Shown one piece after another: positions 46,901-54,231 of a stretch of 64,000 nucleotides of DNA. A program made the position numbers and the translations under genes. The notes below the pieces were generated by a model that saw only the letters and a list, made by a program, of their open reading frames with translations, had not been told where the DNA came from and ran no database searches. Source of the stretch: an uncultured Bacteroides sp. (lineage in GTDB: Bacteria; Bacteroidota; Bacteroidia; Bacteroidales; Bacteroidaceae); NCBI RefSeq assembly GCF_963666545.1, contig NZ_OY762899.1:1550001-1614000 (forward strand). Reading direction: 5' to 3'. The stretch's first letter is position 1. The number at the start of each line of letters is the position of its first letter.

Positions 46901-47406
46901 AGGATAAATTTCTGGATAGTTATAAGGAAGCTTTCAAAAAAGAGTTTTTTCCATTCAAAGAGATGAGCAAACTTTATGGAGAGCAAAACCTGTTTCAATA
47001 CATCCCGGTTGAAAACGTCGTACTGAGGCTATTTCCTGATGACGACGTAGAGGATGCCAGAATGTTTTTTCAAGCATGCGAATTAGCCGGGAGTATGCCG
47101 ACAATAAGTGTAACACCAGGAGATGAGCGAATTGCTCAGTTAAAAAGCGCAGGCATTTTCGTTGAAGAAAAATCCTACGAAGAGTTTCTGGACAGTATGC
47201 ATCTATTTGAACGCATACGCACCTGCTCGCCCAATATTCCGCTGGAAATGCATGAGAGAGCAGCAAAAATCCAGAAATACATTGATACCACTAAACCTGT
47301 AAAAGAAGGGCGGGTGGAACTGTTACATTACCTCAAAGAGCAAAGCATCTCGTTCGAATACCACCGTTATGGCAGTGTTACCGAGGCGCCCTCTTGCGAG
47401 ATATAA
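43975..47406 (+). CDS. putA: Bifunctional proline dehydrogenase / L-glutamate-5-semialdehyde dehydrogenase
   Basis: 1143 residues. The FAD-dependent proline dehydrogenase barrel covers roughly residues 70-480 (VKISGIYAQTHALNYKES, MRLVKGCNLE, YTPVVKDEHFLNAVSYLVRRLDE). The aldehyde dehydrogenase covers roughly 540-1000, with SPWNFPCAIPIGGVSAALAG, the general-base region SAETGGKN and the nucleophile Cys in GNAGQKCSACS. The enzyme oxidises proline to glutamate with channelled intermediate. The ribbon-helix-helix repressor domain of enterobacterial PutA is absent, so it is not self-regulating. It is monocistronic, followed by a hairpin at 47429-47453. Confidence 0.93.
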   Translation: MNNPTIQEVQDWVLKLHAQCEEVMTDEERKEQHKYATMVQRPGDKAFLSKMLDESSQIRDNKKLAKRINILIEKYGIPEFLNKRDTFLFKMYHSFGYYFSTIAIPIIKKRLRMDTSKVIINEARPKLTKHLAKRFHQKIGQNVNLLGEVVLGNKEADHRYLHYLEALESSDINYISVKISGIYAQTHALNYKESFPELVNRMSALYQKAIDFPYVDEDGVTRPKFINLDMEEYKDTHFTMRLFKEVLSKPEFKDYSAGIVIQAYLPDAYGFQTELLEFAKERVAQGGAPVKMRLVKGCNLEMESVTSSLRGWPNPIRTSKIEVDANYLHLLERGLLAENAACLRIGVASHNLFTIAYAYLLSQKYGSTQYMTFEMLEGMANHLWRAQSKLGNRVILYTPVVKDEHFLNAVSYLVRRLDENTGPENFLSYSFNLKPGSKSWTFLEKQFEEAYRMKDNITHAPTRTQDRNKPYVSVPPANEFINEPDTDFDLPQNQQWVESIIGKWKKGKEEEPFILPLQIGAETVITEKRHVYLDRCQNDEVKICEMSQADTEQIKKIIAIADADPTGWRQTTLAKRHEIMYAAANNLAEMRGDLIGCMCAVTGKTVTEGDVEVSEGIDFVRFYPTSMKTFEALEDISITPKGTILVISPWNFPCAIPIGGVSAALAGGNTVILKPATVAAPVAWMFAQAFWEAGVPKEALQVVITDREALKVLTTAPQIKHIILTGGTETALSIAKANPATPLSAETGGKNAIILTASGDRDHAIMNVVTSAFGNAGQKCSACSLLLVERSVYEDPSFKEKLIDAATSMKVGSVWNPGNVVGPMITNNNEKLLKAFTLEPGEEWLVAPRFLDEKKYLLAPTIKWGVKQGSYSFCTELFGPMLSVVCIENLEEGIRLVNSLDYGLTSGLQSLDEDEQALWRKRIEAGNLYINRGITGAIVNRQPFGGMKLSAFGGGLKAGGPNYCTSFVNIVDKGAKDKFLDSYKEAFKKEFFPFKEMSKLYGEQNLFQYIPVENVVLRLFPDDDVEDARMFFQACELAGSMPTISVTPGDERIAQLKSAGIFVEEKSYEEFLDSMHLFERIRTCSPNIPLEMHERAAKIQKYIDTTKPVKEGRVELLHYLKEQSISFEYHRYGSVTEAPSCEI

Positions 47407-47428
47407 TGGGATAAAAAGTCTTCTTAGT

Positions 47429-47453
47429 CAGCGGCATATTTAGTATGCCGCTG
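47429..47453 (+). terminator. Hairpin downstream of putA
   Basis: A perfect 10-bp stem CAGCGGCATA / TATGCCGCTG with a five-base loop starts 23 bp after the putA stop. The U-tract is poor (GCAACTTTAC), so it is a weak intrinsic terminator or a 3'-end stabilising hairpin. Confidence 0.5.
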
Positions 47454-47460
47454 CAACTTT

Positions 47461-47703
47461 ACAATAAAAGAAGTTGGTTTGTCGTTTCAAGTGCAGTTTA
47501 TAAAGTTGAATTATCTTGCCGAAGAAAAGTTAAGGGCAGAGCTTGGGGCAGAGTTAAGGGCAGAGTTAAGGGCAGAGTTCACGTAATCTACAATATCAAA
47601 ACCTGATTGAACACACTATTCCTGAAACGCCAAATCATCCTGCCCAAAAATTCAGATTAACAGAGCGTGGAGCACTATTTTTACAATTATTGAAAGAAAG
47701 GTA
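47461..47703 (+). pseudogene. Relic of a C-terminal gene fragment (winged-helix type)
   Basis: One frame reads EVGLSFQVQFIKLNYLAEEK followed by an ELRA repeat to a stop near 47588. A further stretch reads QKFRLTERGALFLQLLKER to a stop at 47703. Together these resemble the decayed C-terminus of AlbA_2/Fic-type regulators, which carry short repeated linkers and a final winged-helix motif. There is no start codon or upstream domain. Function lost; the family assignment is tentative. Nothing else is recognised in 47407-47772. Confidence 0.3.
47528..47575 (+). repeat. 12-bp minisatellite, four units
   Basis: Four consecutive 12-bp units with consensus AGTTAAGGGCAG: units 1, 3 and 4 are identical and unit 2 differs at three bases. 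In frame the array encodes an ELRA/ELGA repeat, so it probably expanded inside the former coding sequence. Confidence 0.9.
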
Positions 47704-47772
47704 AAATCGTCACCGATTGCTACTTTTCTTTCTTTAATTGTCTGTTATTCAACGGATAAATTTCAAATCAGT

Positions 47773-48531
47773 TTATTGCTTAACAGGAATAGAACGAAAG
47801 AATTGTACCATTGCAGAATCGTTGCCCATCACCAAACCTTCGGGATGAAATTGTACGGCGATCACTCCATATTTCTCCGATTCGAAAGCTTCTATCACTC
47901 CATCGGTAGCTCGGGCCGTAACTTTGAATCCGGGAGCTACATCCTTCACTGCCTGATGATGAAAGCTGTTTACCTGCAAAGAGTCCTGTCCACTGATGCG
48001 GGCAAGGTACGATTTTGGAGTTACATAGATGGTATGTGTGCCAATAGCCTTTGGCAATGATTGCCGATGCGCAACATTCTTCACATCGTATTCCGAGGGT
48101 AAGTCCTGATAAAGCGTTCCGCCAAAGTAAACATTAATGGCCTGCATGCCGCGACAAATGCCCACAAGAGGAATATGTTGCGTCACAGTCAGCTTGATCA
48201 CAGCCATATCAAACGAGTCACGAGGGAGGTTCACTGCCCCAAGCTTTGGAGAAGGCTTTTCACGATAGCGTGCCGGATCCACATCTTCACCTCCGGGTAA
48301 GATGACCGCATCCAACGTTCCTATCAGTTTCTTCAAACGGGCTTCATCTTCCATAAAAGGAATTAATACCGGAATGTTTCCGGCTCGCAACACAGCATCA
48401 ATATAGGCTCGAGGCACACTCGTTTCACCATTGTAATATGTATCTGCAATACCAATCAAGCGATTATCCTGAGCAAGAGCATTCGCCAAACTGACGAACA
48501 CCAAGCTCACTAATAAAATTATTTTTTTCAT
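47773..48531 (-). CDS. Exported class I amidotransferase-like hydrolase (gamma-glutamyl-GABA hydrolase family)
   Basis: 252 residues with a signal peptide (LANALAQ). It is a peptidase C26/PuuD-type domain with LPGGEDVDPARY, nucleophile Cys in LVGICRGMQAIN, and the catalytic His-Glu in VQFHPEG. Such enzymes hydrolyse gamma-glutamyl amide bonds; export suggests periplasmic action on gamma-glutamyl peptides. It is 44 bp downstream of a TonB receptor gene on the same strand, so the receptor may import its substrate. The start of this gene has no separate promoter that I can see. Confidence 0.85.
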   Translation of the reverse strand: MKKIILLVSLVFVSLANALAQDNRLIGIADTYYNGETSVPRAYIDAVLRAGNIPVLIPFMEDEARLKKLIGTLDAVILPGGEDVDPARYREKPSPKLGAVNLPRDSFDMAVIKLTVTQHIPLVGICRGMQAINVYFGGTLYQDLPSEYDVKNVAHRQSLPKAIGTHTIYVTPKSYLARISGQDSLQVNSFHHQAVKDVAPGFKVTARATDGVIEAFESEKYGVIAVQFHPEGLVMGNDSAMVQFFRSIPVKQ

Positions 48532-48575
48532 CTTTACCTAAATTTAGAGAGACATAGACAATACATTCCTTTCGG

Positions 48576-51365
48576 TTACAATGTTAGTGAAATTCTTCCA
48601 AATACATAGCGCCCGTTAAAGCCAAATTGTTGTCCGGTACGAGAATAAACGAAATATCCTGCGCCCACATTGCTTCCGGTAGCCTTATCAGGATAAATAT
48701 CAAAAAGATTGTTGGCACCTACCGAAAGCTTGAAACTTCGAGTAAAGTTATACCCCACTACCGCATCAGTCACCACCTTCGCACCGTATGTCTCCTGATC
48801 GGCCACCGTATTGGTAGCGGCATCTACTTCACCGAAATAGACATTGCGCAACAAGAAATTCCATTTGTAAGGAGAGTAACTAAGTGACAAACTCCCTTTT
48901 ACACGAGGCACTGCGGACTCTATATAGATGCGACTGGCATCATCCAGATAAGAAGATTCTTTTCCTGCAAGCAATTCCGAAGAATGCACGCCACCCACAA
49001 TCGATGTTTTGACTAAGGTACCCGACAAGTCAGCACGAAACAGCCCCGGACCCACCTTTTTATTATAAGAAAGTACCACGTCAACCCCTTTCGTTTCAGT
49101 ATTAATGGCATTGGCAAAGAAACGAGCAGTGGAAGCTCCCGCCTGATTCAGAATGTTATAAATCTCTTTGTCCTGATCCGAAGCATCGGCCGCATTGCTA
49201 CCCTTAAACTGTCCGGTATAAATAACCCGGTTGTCTATGCGAATAAAATAACCATCCACAGTGAGGTTGAAATCGCCAAATCGTCCGGTAAAGCCCGCAC
49301 TGTAGTTATATGACTTTTCTTCTTTCAGATCGGGAATGCCCAATAACTTAGCCAAGCGACTATCGTTGCGGAAAGTTCCCGAGGAAATGATCACCCCGTC
49401 CGTGAACAAGCTTGAAGTAGCGCTGAAATAACGTTGATGAAGTGACGGCGCACGAAAGCCCGTACTAGCTGCTGCACGCAATGCCCATTTATCATTCAAC
49501 TTATAGCGAAGTGCCAGTTTCCAGTTCAGCGTAGAGCCAAAATCGGAATAGTTCTCAAAGCGCACCGCACCGGCCGCCAACAGTTTAGGAGTCAGATTCA
49601 CTTCCGCATCCACATAAGCAGCTACCGAAGAACGAGATACATTAATCGCATTTTCGGGACGGAATCCGGGGAATGCCTGCGCACCACCTGCATAGTTCTT
49701 ACCATCGGCCGACTGCAAAGTCTGGATATCTCCATTGATATCAGAAACAAGAATATCATCTCCATTCGCATCCGTACCAATCTTCACTGCCCTTCCATAG
49801 TCACGATAAGAGTTCTCATCACCCGCTATAATCTGGTAATTCTCGTAACGATGTTCGCCACCAAACGAAAGGTCAAGACCTGAAAGCAGATCGAAACGAC
49901 GATGGATATCCAGATTGGTAGTGTTTTGAGTAAAACGATATCCACCATCTTCAAAACGTGTGGGAGATGCGTCCAGCAAAGAAGCATTCAGCGTGTTGGA
50001 AGTAACAAAGTCAATGCTGTTTTTTCCGTAAGTATTTGAAAAGTCAATGTTCCATTCTCCCTTTTTGCCACGGATACCCGCTGATAGAGATTGATCTATA
50101 TTGTCGGTATTAATTAACGGTAGGAAACCGTCGGGATAAAGATACTCGCTATTTTGATTCAGCTGTGCAGGCTGGCGACGGAAAGCAGCCGATTCACCCT
50201 TCCGAAAGTTCAAGCCTCCGAAAGAATAGAGCTCCGCATGCTCCGTTAGCGGCAAACTGGAGTTAAAGAAGAGTGCCCCACCCCTGTTTTTCGACTGACC
50301 GATACGAGAGACATAGTCCGCTCTGGTTTTACCCAAACGAGCCAGTTCCACATCCGTCACATCCGCCCCCGTAGGATTCGCATAGCGATCAGGGAAGTTA
50401 TAATCTTTAAAAATAGTGCCTGTAAACTCCTTCTGGCGGTTGGTCGGATCACGAAAATCATACGAGCCACTCAGGTTGATGAAACCACCCTGCTTGCCCA
50501 ACTTAAAGCCCAGATTGGCATTAGCTTGCACCGTTTCACCGTCTAACGTGCCTTCCGAGTTTTTCGAAAGATACCCTCCTGAAGTAAAGTCAACTCTACC
50601 CTCAGCCGTATTATCTTCGAGAATAATATTAATTACCCCTGCAATGGCATCCGAGCCATACTGTGCCGAAGCACCATCACGCAAGATTTCAATACGCTTG
50701 ATGGACGCCACAGGAATAGCGTTCAAGTCCGTGCCAACAGCACCTTTACCAAATGTTCCGTTAATATTGATTAGCGATGTAGTATGTCGGCGCTTACCGT
50801 TAATCAGCACCAACACCTGATCAGGGCCCAATCCTCGCAAGGAAGCCGGATCGATATGGTCCGTTCCGTCACTGATCACCTGCGTGTTCGAGTTAAATGA
50901 AGGCACCACATAGTTCAGTAACTGATTCAGATTAACCTGAGCAGCCTCTTTAAAGATCTTTCGGTCAATCACATCAATCGGCGCCAATGACTCAAGGCGA
51001 GAACGGGGATGCGCCCTCGATCCCACTATTACCACCTCGTCTAACTCCTCACCGGCATAGAGCACAAAGTTTTGCACCACATCTCCTGCTCCTTCAACAC
51101 TAATCTTCTTTTGCAACTCTTTATACCCAATATAACTTACTTTCAGCGTATAACTTCCTTTATTCAACCGCAGTGAATAATGTCCGTCCCCATCAGTAAT
51201 CGTGCCAACACTCGTACCAACCACCTGCACCGTTGCTCCCGGCAATGCGGCATCATTATCATCACTCACCGTACCAGACAGCTTATTCTGCTGTGCAAAA
51301 GCCGCCCCACTCACAAGCAGTAGAATGAATAATCCTGCAATCTTTTTCCCTATCGTTCTTTTCAT
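48576..51365 (-). CDS. TonB-dependent outer-membrane receptor with CarboxypepD_reg-like domain
   Basis: 929 residues with signal peptide (GAAFAQQ). It has a carboxypeptidase-regulatory-like domain (KLSGTVSDDNDAALPGATV), a TonB box-like DEVVIVGSRA, and a plug containing the LRGLGPDQVLVLINGKRRHT segment (split here at VLVL) and LRDGASAQYGSDAIAGVINI. The beta barrel ends in FNGRYVFGRISLTL. It lacks the SusC signature and has no susD partner, so it is a classic TBDR, perhaps for peptides, siderophores or cofactors. It is upstream of and likely co-transcribed with the amidotransferase gene. Confidence 0.92.
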   Translation of the reverse strand: MKRTIGKKIAGLFILLLVSGAAFAQQNKLSGTVSDDNDAALPGATVQVVGTSVGTITDGDGHYSLRLNKGSYTLKVSYIGYKELQKKISVEGAGDVVQNFVLYAGEELDEVVIVGSRAHPRSRLESLAPIDVIDRKIFKEAAQVNLNQLLNYVVPSFNSNTQVISDGTDHIDPASLRGLGPDQVLVLINGKRRHTTSLININGTFGKGAVGTDLNAIPVASIKRIEILRDGASAQYGSDAIAGVINIILEDNTAEGRVDFTSGGYLSKNSEGTLDGETVQANANLGFKLGKQGGFINLSGSYDFRDPTNRQKEFTGTIFKDYNFPDRYANPTGADVTDVELARLGKTRADYVSRIGQSKNRGGALFFNSSLPLTEHAELYSFGGLNFRKGESAAFRRQPAQLNQNSEYLYPDGFLPLINTDNIDQSLSAGIRGKKGEWNIDFSNTYGKNSIDFVTSNTLNASLLDASPTRFEDGGYRFTQNTTNLDIHRRFDLLSGLDLSFGGEHRYENYQIIAGDENSYRDYGRAVKIGTDANGDDILVSDINGDIQTLQSADGKNYAGGAQAFPGFRPENAINVSRSSVAAYVDAEVNLTPKLLAAGAVRFENYSDFGSTLNWKLALRYKLNDKWALRAAASTGFRAPSLHQRYFSATSSLFTDGVIISSGTFRNDSRLAKLLGIPDLKEEKSYNYSAGFTGRFGDFNLTVDGYFIRIDNRVIYTGQFKGSNAADASDQDKEIYNILNQAGASTARFFANAINTETKGVDVVLSYNKKVGPGLFRADLSGTLVKTSIVGGVHSSELLAGKESSYLDDASRIYIESAVPRVKGSLSLSYSPYKWNFLLRNVYFGEVDAATNTVADQETYGAKVVTDAVVGYNFTRSFKLSVGANNLFDIYPDKATGSNVGAGYFVYSRTGQQFGFNGRYVFGRISLTL

Positions 51366-51402
51366 AACTAAATACCTTTCATTATTATAAATTTCAACAC
51401 TG

Positions 51403-51410
51403 CAAAGATA
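51403..51410 (-). promoter_or_regulatory. -7 box for the TonB receptor gene
   Basis: TATCTTTG on the minus strand, 37 bp upstream of the ATG at 51365; no -33 element found. Confidence 0.45.
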
Positions 51411-51523
51411 GCGTACGTGAATGAAGTATAAAATCCACTAAATATGGTATTTTCATCACATGTTTGTGGTAGAGAAGAAAAAGAGTGCATACATAAGCTA
51501 TGGCAACTTTATACGACTATTAG

Positions 51524-51554
51524 TTGCTTTATTCAAACAAAGTAAGTACCTTTA
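51524..51554 (+). promoter_or_regulatory. Possible promoter for the HU-like gene
   Basis: TTG (51524-51526), a 20-bp spacer and TACCTTTA (51547-51554) resemble the Bacteroides promoter with one mismatch in each element. It would start transcription just before the 22-bp repeat array, placing the array in the 5' leader. Confidence 0.3.
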
Positions 51555-51568
51555 TAGTGAAAAGCAGA

Positions 51569-51656
51569 TGGTCACGCAATTGCAGTACCATGATCACATA
51601 GCTGTGTGACCATGATCACAAAATTGAGGGATAATGGTCACACAACTGCGTGACCA
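51569..51656. repeat. Four 22-bp tandem dyad repeats upstream of the HU-like gene
   Basis: Units begin at 51569, 51591, 51613 and 51635, an exact 22-bp period. Each opens with TGRTCAC; units 2 and 4 close with GTGACCA, making near-palindromes TGRTCAC-N8-GTGACCA, while units 1 and 3 keep mainly the left half. A period of about two helical turns would place all sites on one DNA face, as for cooperative protein binding. Alternatively each unit forms an RNA hairpin in the leader. Confidence 0.85.
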
Positions 51657-51740
51657 CCTACTTCTTTTATCATCTACGCTTAGACGTTCCGTTAAAAGCA
51701 GATAGATAACGTATTAACTAACAATAAAACAACATAGACC

Positions 51741-52355
51741 ATGTCAGCAATGTATGACCTTGTAGAGAAGCCGAATCCAAAAGGAGACGGTGAGAAACAA
51801 TTACTTTACCCACGTATCGTATCAAGCGGTACCATCAGTACGGAGAAACTTATTGAACGGATAACAGGAGCTTCGTCCCTGACACCCGGAGACGTGAAAA
51901 GTGCCATCACAGAAATAAGCGATGTCATGGCAGAATATCTCAAAGACGGTTACACCGTAGAGCTGGGCGACATCGGTTATTTCTCTCCAAGCATCAAAGG
52001 GCGCGGAGTATCCAATAAGAAAGAAATCCGTTCCACTGCCATCAGTTTCGACAATGTCAACTTTCGTGCTTCAAAGAAATTTCGCAACAGCCTATATGGT
52101 ACGTTAGAACGTGCCCAATACGGCTTCCGCAAATCAGCTAAAATGAGTGATGAGAAACGCAAAGAACTGTTAGAGAGATATCTCGACGAACAAGCATTTA
52201 TCACCCGTCCGGAATATACCAAACTTACCGGATTACTTAAAAACAAAGCATTGCAAGAACTCAAGATGTTTGTAGAAAAAGGCGTACTTTGTACACGTGG
52301 CAGAGGTAACCAAACAGTATTTATGAGAGTAGGGAAAGTGGAAGAAGGAGAATAA
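51741..52355 (+). CDS. HU-like (HU-HIG) DNA-binding protein
   Basis: 204 residues. Residues about 1-125 form an HU/IHF-like fold of the Bacteroidetes HU-HIG type (YPRIVSSGTISTEKLIERI, TPGDVKSAITEISDVMAEYLKDGYTV broken here at AEYL, LGDIGYFSPSIKGRGV). The C-terminal 75 residues form a small helical/winged-helix domain (ITRPEYTKLTGLLKNKALQEL). These nucleoid-type proteins are common near mobile or surface loci in Bacteroides, but a precise role is unproven. The unusual leader with four 22-bp dyads suggests autogenous control. Confidence 0.8.
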   Translation: MSAMYDLVEKPNPKGDGEKQLLYPRIVSSGTISTEKLIERITGASSLTPGDVKSAITEISDVMAEYLKDGYTVELGDIGYFSPSIKGRGVSNKKEIRSTAISFDNVNFRASKKFRNSLYGTLERAQYGFRKSAKMSDEKRKELLERYLDEQAFITRPEYTKLTGLLKNKALQELKMFVEKGVLCTRGRGNQTVFMRVGKVEEGE

Positions 52356-52432
52356 TTCCAACCAGTAACCAACCAGTAGTCTACCAGTTCTTTTAGATAG
52401 GAATAATATAAATACAAAAGAAACAATACCGA

Positions 52433-52537
52433 ATGTTTGAACAAACTTTCAAGAATATAAATGATATACTGTACAAAGATGCAGCGCCATCTCTATCAGA
52501 AATAAAAGATAAAAAATATTCATCTTTGAAACAATGA
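52433..52537 (+). pseudogene. Relic of a type I restriction-modification HsdM N-terminus
   Basis: An ATG-started 34-codon frame begins MFEQTFKNINDILYKDA, which closely resembles the N-terminus of HsdM methyltransferase subunits, then diverges and stops. The conserved continuation expected in HsdM (an EQTSWLLFL-type helix) is absent, so only a short fragment survives. It is probably left by deletion during the assembly of this accessory island. The rest of 52356-52676 has no recognised feature. Confidence 0.4.
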
Positions 52538-52676
52538 TAAATGGTGTCATGTAATGATGATAATAAGAAAGAAGAAGCGGAGCAATTGATAGCACCCCCC
52601 TAAGTACCCCCCAAGTTCAAAATAATAGGATTGTAAGATTCAGCTTGCTAATAATGAAGCCTCAAATAAAAACACT

Positions 52677-52982
52677 ATGAAAACAACTGCAAACAAATAC
52701 ACACCTTATTTCCCCATTCACCCGGGCGAAATAATCAAAGACGAAATAGAATATCGAAGCATCACACAACGCCGGCTTGCCTCACAAATGGGTATTTCAC
52801 ATACATTGCTCAACAAGGTGCTGAACGGAAAACAGCAGGTAAAAACCGAACTGGCAATGCTCATTGAAGCTGCCTTGGGTTTGGATGCCGCCACTCTTTT
52901 GCGAATGCAGGCGCGCTACAATATGCAAGTGGCAAGCCAAGATAAAACTTTTGCCGAACGCCTTGCCAAAATATGCCGATGA
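52677..52982 (+). CDS. higA: HigA-family addiction-module antitoxin (3' end fused to intron relic)
   Basis: 101 residues, Xre-type helix-turn-helix (RRLASQMGISHTLLNKVLNGK) with the HigA start HPGEIIKDEIEYRSITQ. The C-terminal EAALGLDAATLLRMQARYNM is characteristic. No higB toxin is found upstream or downstream, so it is an orphan. The last codons run into a reverse-transcriptase relic in another frame, indicating that an insertion or deletion replaced the natural 3' end. A second, decayed copy of the same C-terminal segment lies at 60242-60337. Confidence 0.8.
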   Translation: MKTTANKYTPYFPIHPGEIIKDEIEYRSITQRRLASQMGISHTLLNKVLNGKQQVKTELAMLIEAALGLDAATLLRMQARYNMQVASQDKTFAERLAKICR

Positions 52983-53184
52983 TATTGTGGTACATTGCCG
53001 TACAGAAAGGCAAGCTTGTTATATGTTGGATAAAATCAGCCAACGCATGACGGATTGTCTATGGTTGCAACTTAACGGAAAACTACTGAAATGGATAAAA
53101 TGGAAAAAGGGACTCTCAAATAAAGCAGCAGGCAAGTACCTGCACACGAAATACAAACAGAACACCAATCTATTTACACACTGA
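52969..53184 (+). pseudogene. ltrA: Group II intron reverse transcriptase/maturase relic
   Basis: The frame reads KYADDIVVHCRTERQACYM, the RT palm motif with the catalytic YADD. After a short stretch (LDKISQRMTDCLWLQLN) it jumps directly to the extreme maturase C-terminus (LLKWIKWKKGL ... TNLFTH) and stops at 53184. The other RT motifs, thumb/X domain and any endonuclease domain are deleted, so it is non-functional. It lies 85 bp upstream of an intron domain V, the normal position of an intron-encoded protein's 3' end. Confidence 0.75.
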
Positions 53185-53269
53185 GCATTGGTACATCCAT
53201 AAAATAAATAGTTTAATTGCTTGTTATGTCAATAAAAGCAATTATTTTTACGCGATTTATTAACATGAA

Positions 53270-53346
53270 GAGCCGTGTGAAGGGAAATTTTCAAGCATGA
53301 CTCCATGAGAACGCAATGGTGAAAGTCCATGGCGTAACTCGATTAG
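53270..53346 (+). mobile_element. Group II intron 3' end, domains V and VI (copy 1, slightly decayed)
   Basis: Positions 53270-53303 are a 34-nt domain V: AGC catalytic triad in GAGCCGTG, GAAA tetraloop, and bulge AG before the closing strand. The closing strand CATGACTC introduces one C-A mismatch, so it is decayed relative to copy 2. Domain VI and the CGATTAG 3' end follow to 53346. The upstream block with ACGCGATTTA is shared with copy 2. It is preceded by the RT relic. Confidence 0.85.
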
Positions 53347-53369
53347 GTGGCATTTTAAAAAAAACATTC

Positions 53370-54197
53370 ATGAAATTATCAATTAGAAACAAAATATTAT
53401 ATCTGACCAAATATTCGAACTTTAGAATAACTGCTAATCCTATTGTAAAAGCTATTCTTAAAAATTTTATACTAGATTTCTTTAAAGATGAAAGATTTAA
53501 GACAATTGAAGGTCTATTGATAAATATAATTGTAACTAGACAATTCGAAGACACATTTAATTCATTAAGAGGTAGTGAAAAGGAAGTTCCACATGGAGAA
53601 CTTGATTACTATAAAGCGATTGTGAATCTTCCAAATGACTCAAAATCAAATAAGTTTAATATTCTAATAAGAGAAGATGTATTTACTATTGATTTAGAGT
53701 ATTATAGTACTGTAATTCATGAATTTACTCATATTATAGATTATACAGAATTCTTCAAAAAGTATGGAAATCTTTATATACAAAACAACGATATTAAAAT
53801 TTCAAATTACTATTATGAATTCTATTTATGGACTGAGTTTAATGCGAAAAGAAATGGAATAGAAAATCTAATGAAAATTTATTCAATTTTGAGAAAAGAA
53901 ATAGATTTAAAAGGAACAGCAGACAATTTTATTTGTGATTTGAAGGTTGAAAAGCGAGAATTAAATAGACATTATGAATTAATGCACTTTTTAGCACGAA
54001 TCTCTGTATTTGAAAAAAGAAAAGAACTTACTGAAGATGAATTTCCGATTGACTTTATCGTAGAAAATGTAAATTCTCGTTCTCGTGAGCTATTTGAAAA
54101 ACTTAAATCGATTAAATCTTTTGATGATTTTGATTCTAATAAATCTGAAATTAGGCAATTGCTAGATTTAAAGAAACAAGAGAATTACTATTGCTAA
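53370..54197 (+). CDS. Putative HExxH metallopeptidase-like protein of unknown function
   Basis: 275 residues from ATG 53370 (MKLSIRNKILYL); the open frame extends into the intron to 53316 but that part encodes domain VI sequence. The protein is very AT-rich, soluble and Lys/Glu/Phe-rich. It contains VIHEFTHIIDYTEFF near residue 130 (HExxH zinc motif), followed by EFYLWTEFNAKRNG about 40 residues on, offering a third-ligand Glu. This suggests a zinc peptidase of no family I can name. It starts 23 bp after the intron end and precedes a broken recombinase and an Mrr-like gene, a defence-like neighbourhood. Confidence 0.6.
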   Translation: MKLSIRNKILYLTKYSNFRITANPIVKAILKNFILDFFKDERFKTIEGLLINIIVTRQFEDTFNSLRGSEKEVPHGELDYYKAIVNLPNDSKSNKFNILIREDVFTIDLEYYSTVIHEFTHIIDYTEFFKKYGNLYIQNNDIKISNYYYEFYLWTEFNAKRNGIENLMKIYSILRKEIDLKGTADNFICDLKVEKRELNRHYELMHFLARISVFEKRKELTEDEFPIDFIVENVNSRSRELFEKLKSIKSFDDFDSNKSEIRQLLDLKKQENYYC

Positions 54198-54231
54198 AAA
54201 AACAACATGAACTATAAACTTGAATACATTA

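Noticed and set aside
51569-51656. CRISPR array
   Set aside because: The 22-bp units abut with no unique spacers, and no cas genes are present in the window.
53316-53369. N-terminal extension of the HExxH protein
   Set aside because: These codons correspond to group II intron domain VI and the 3' end, shared as non-coding sequence with the copy at 57.9 kb.
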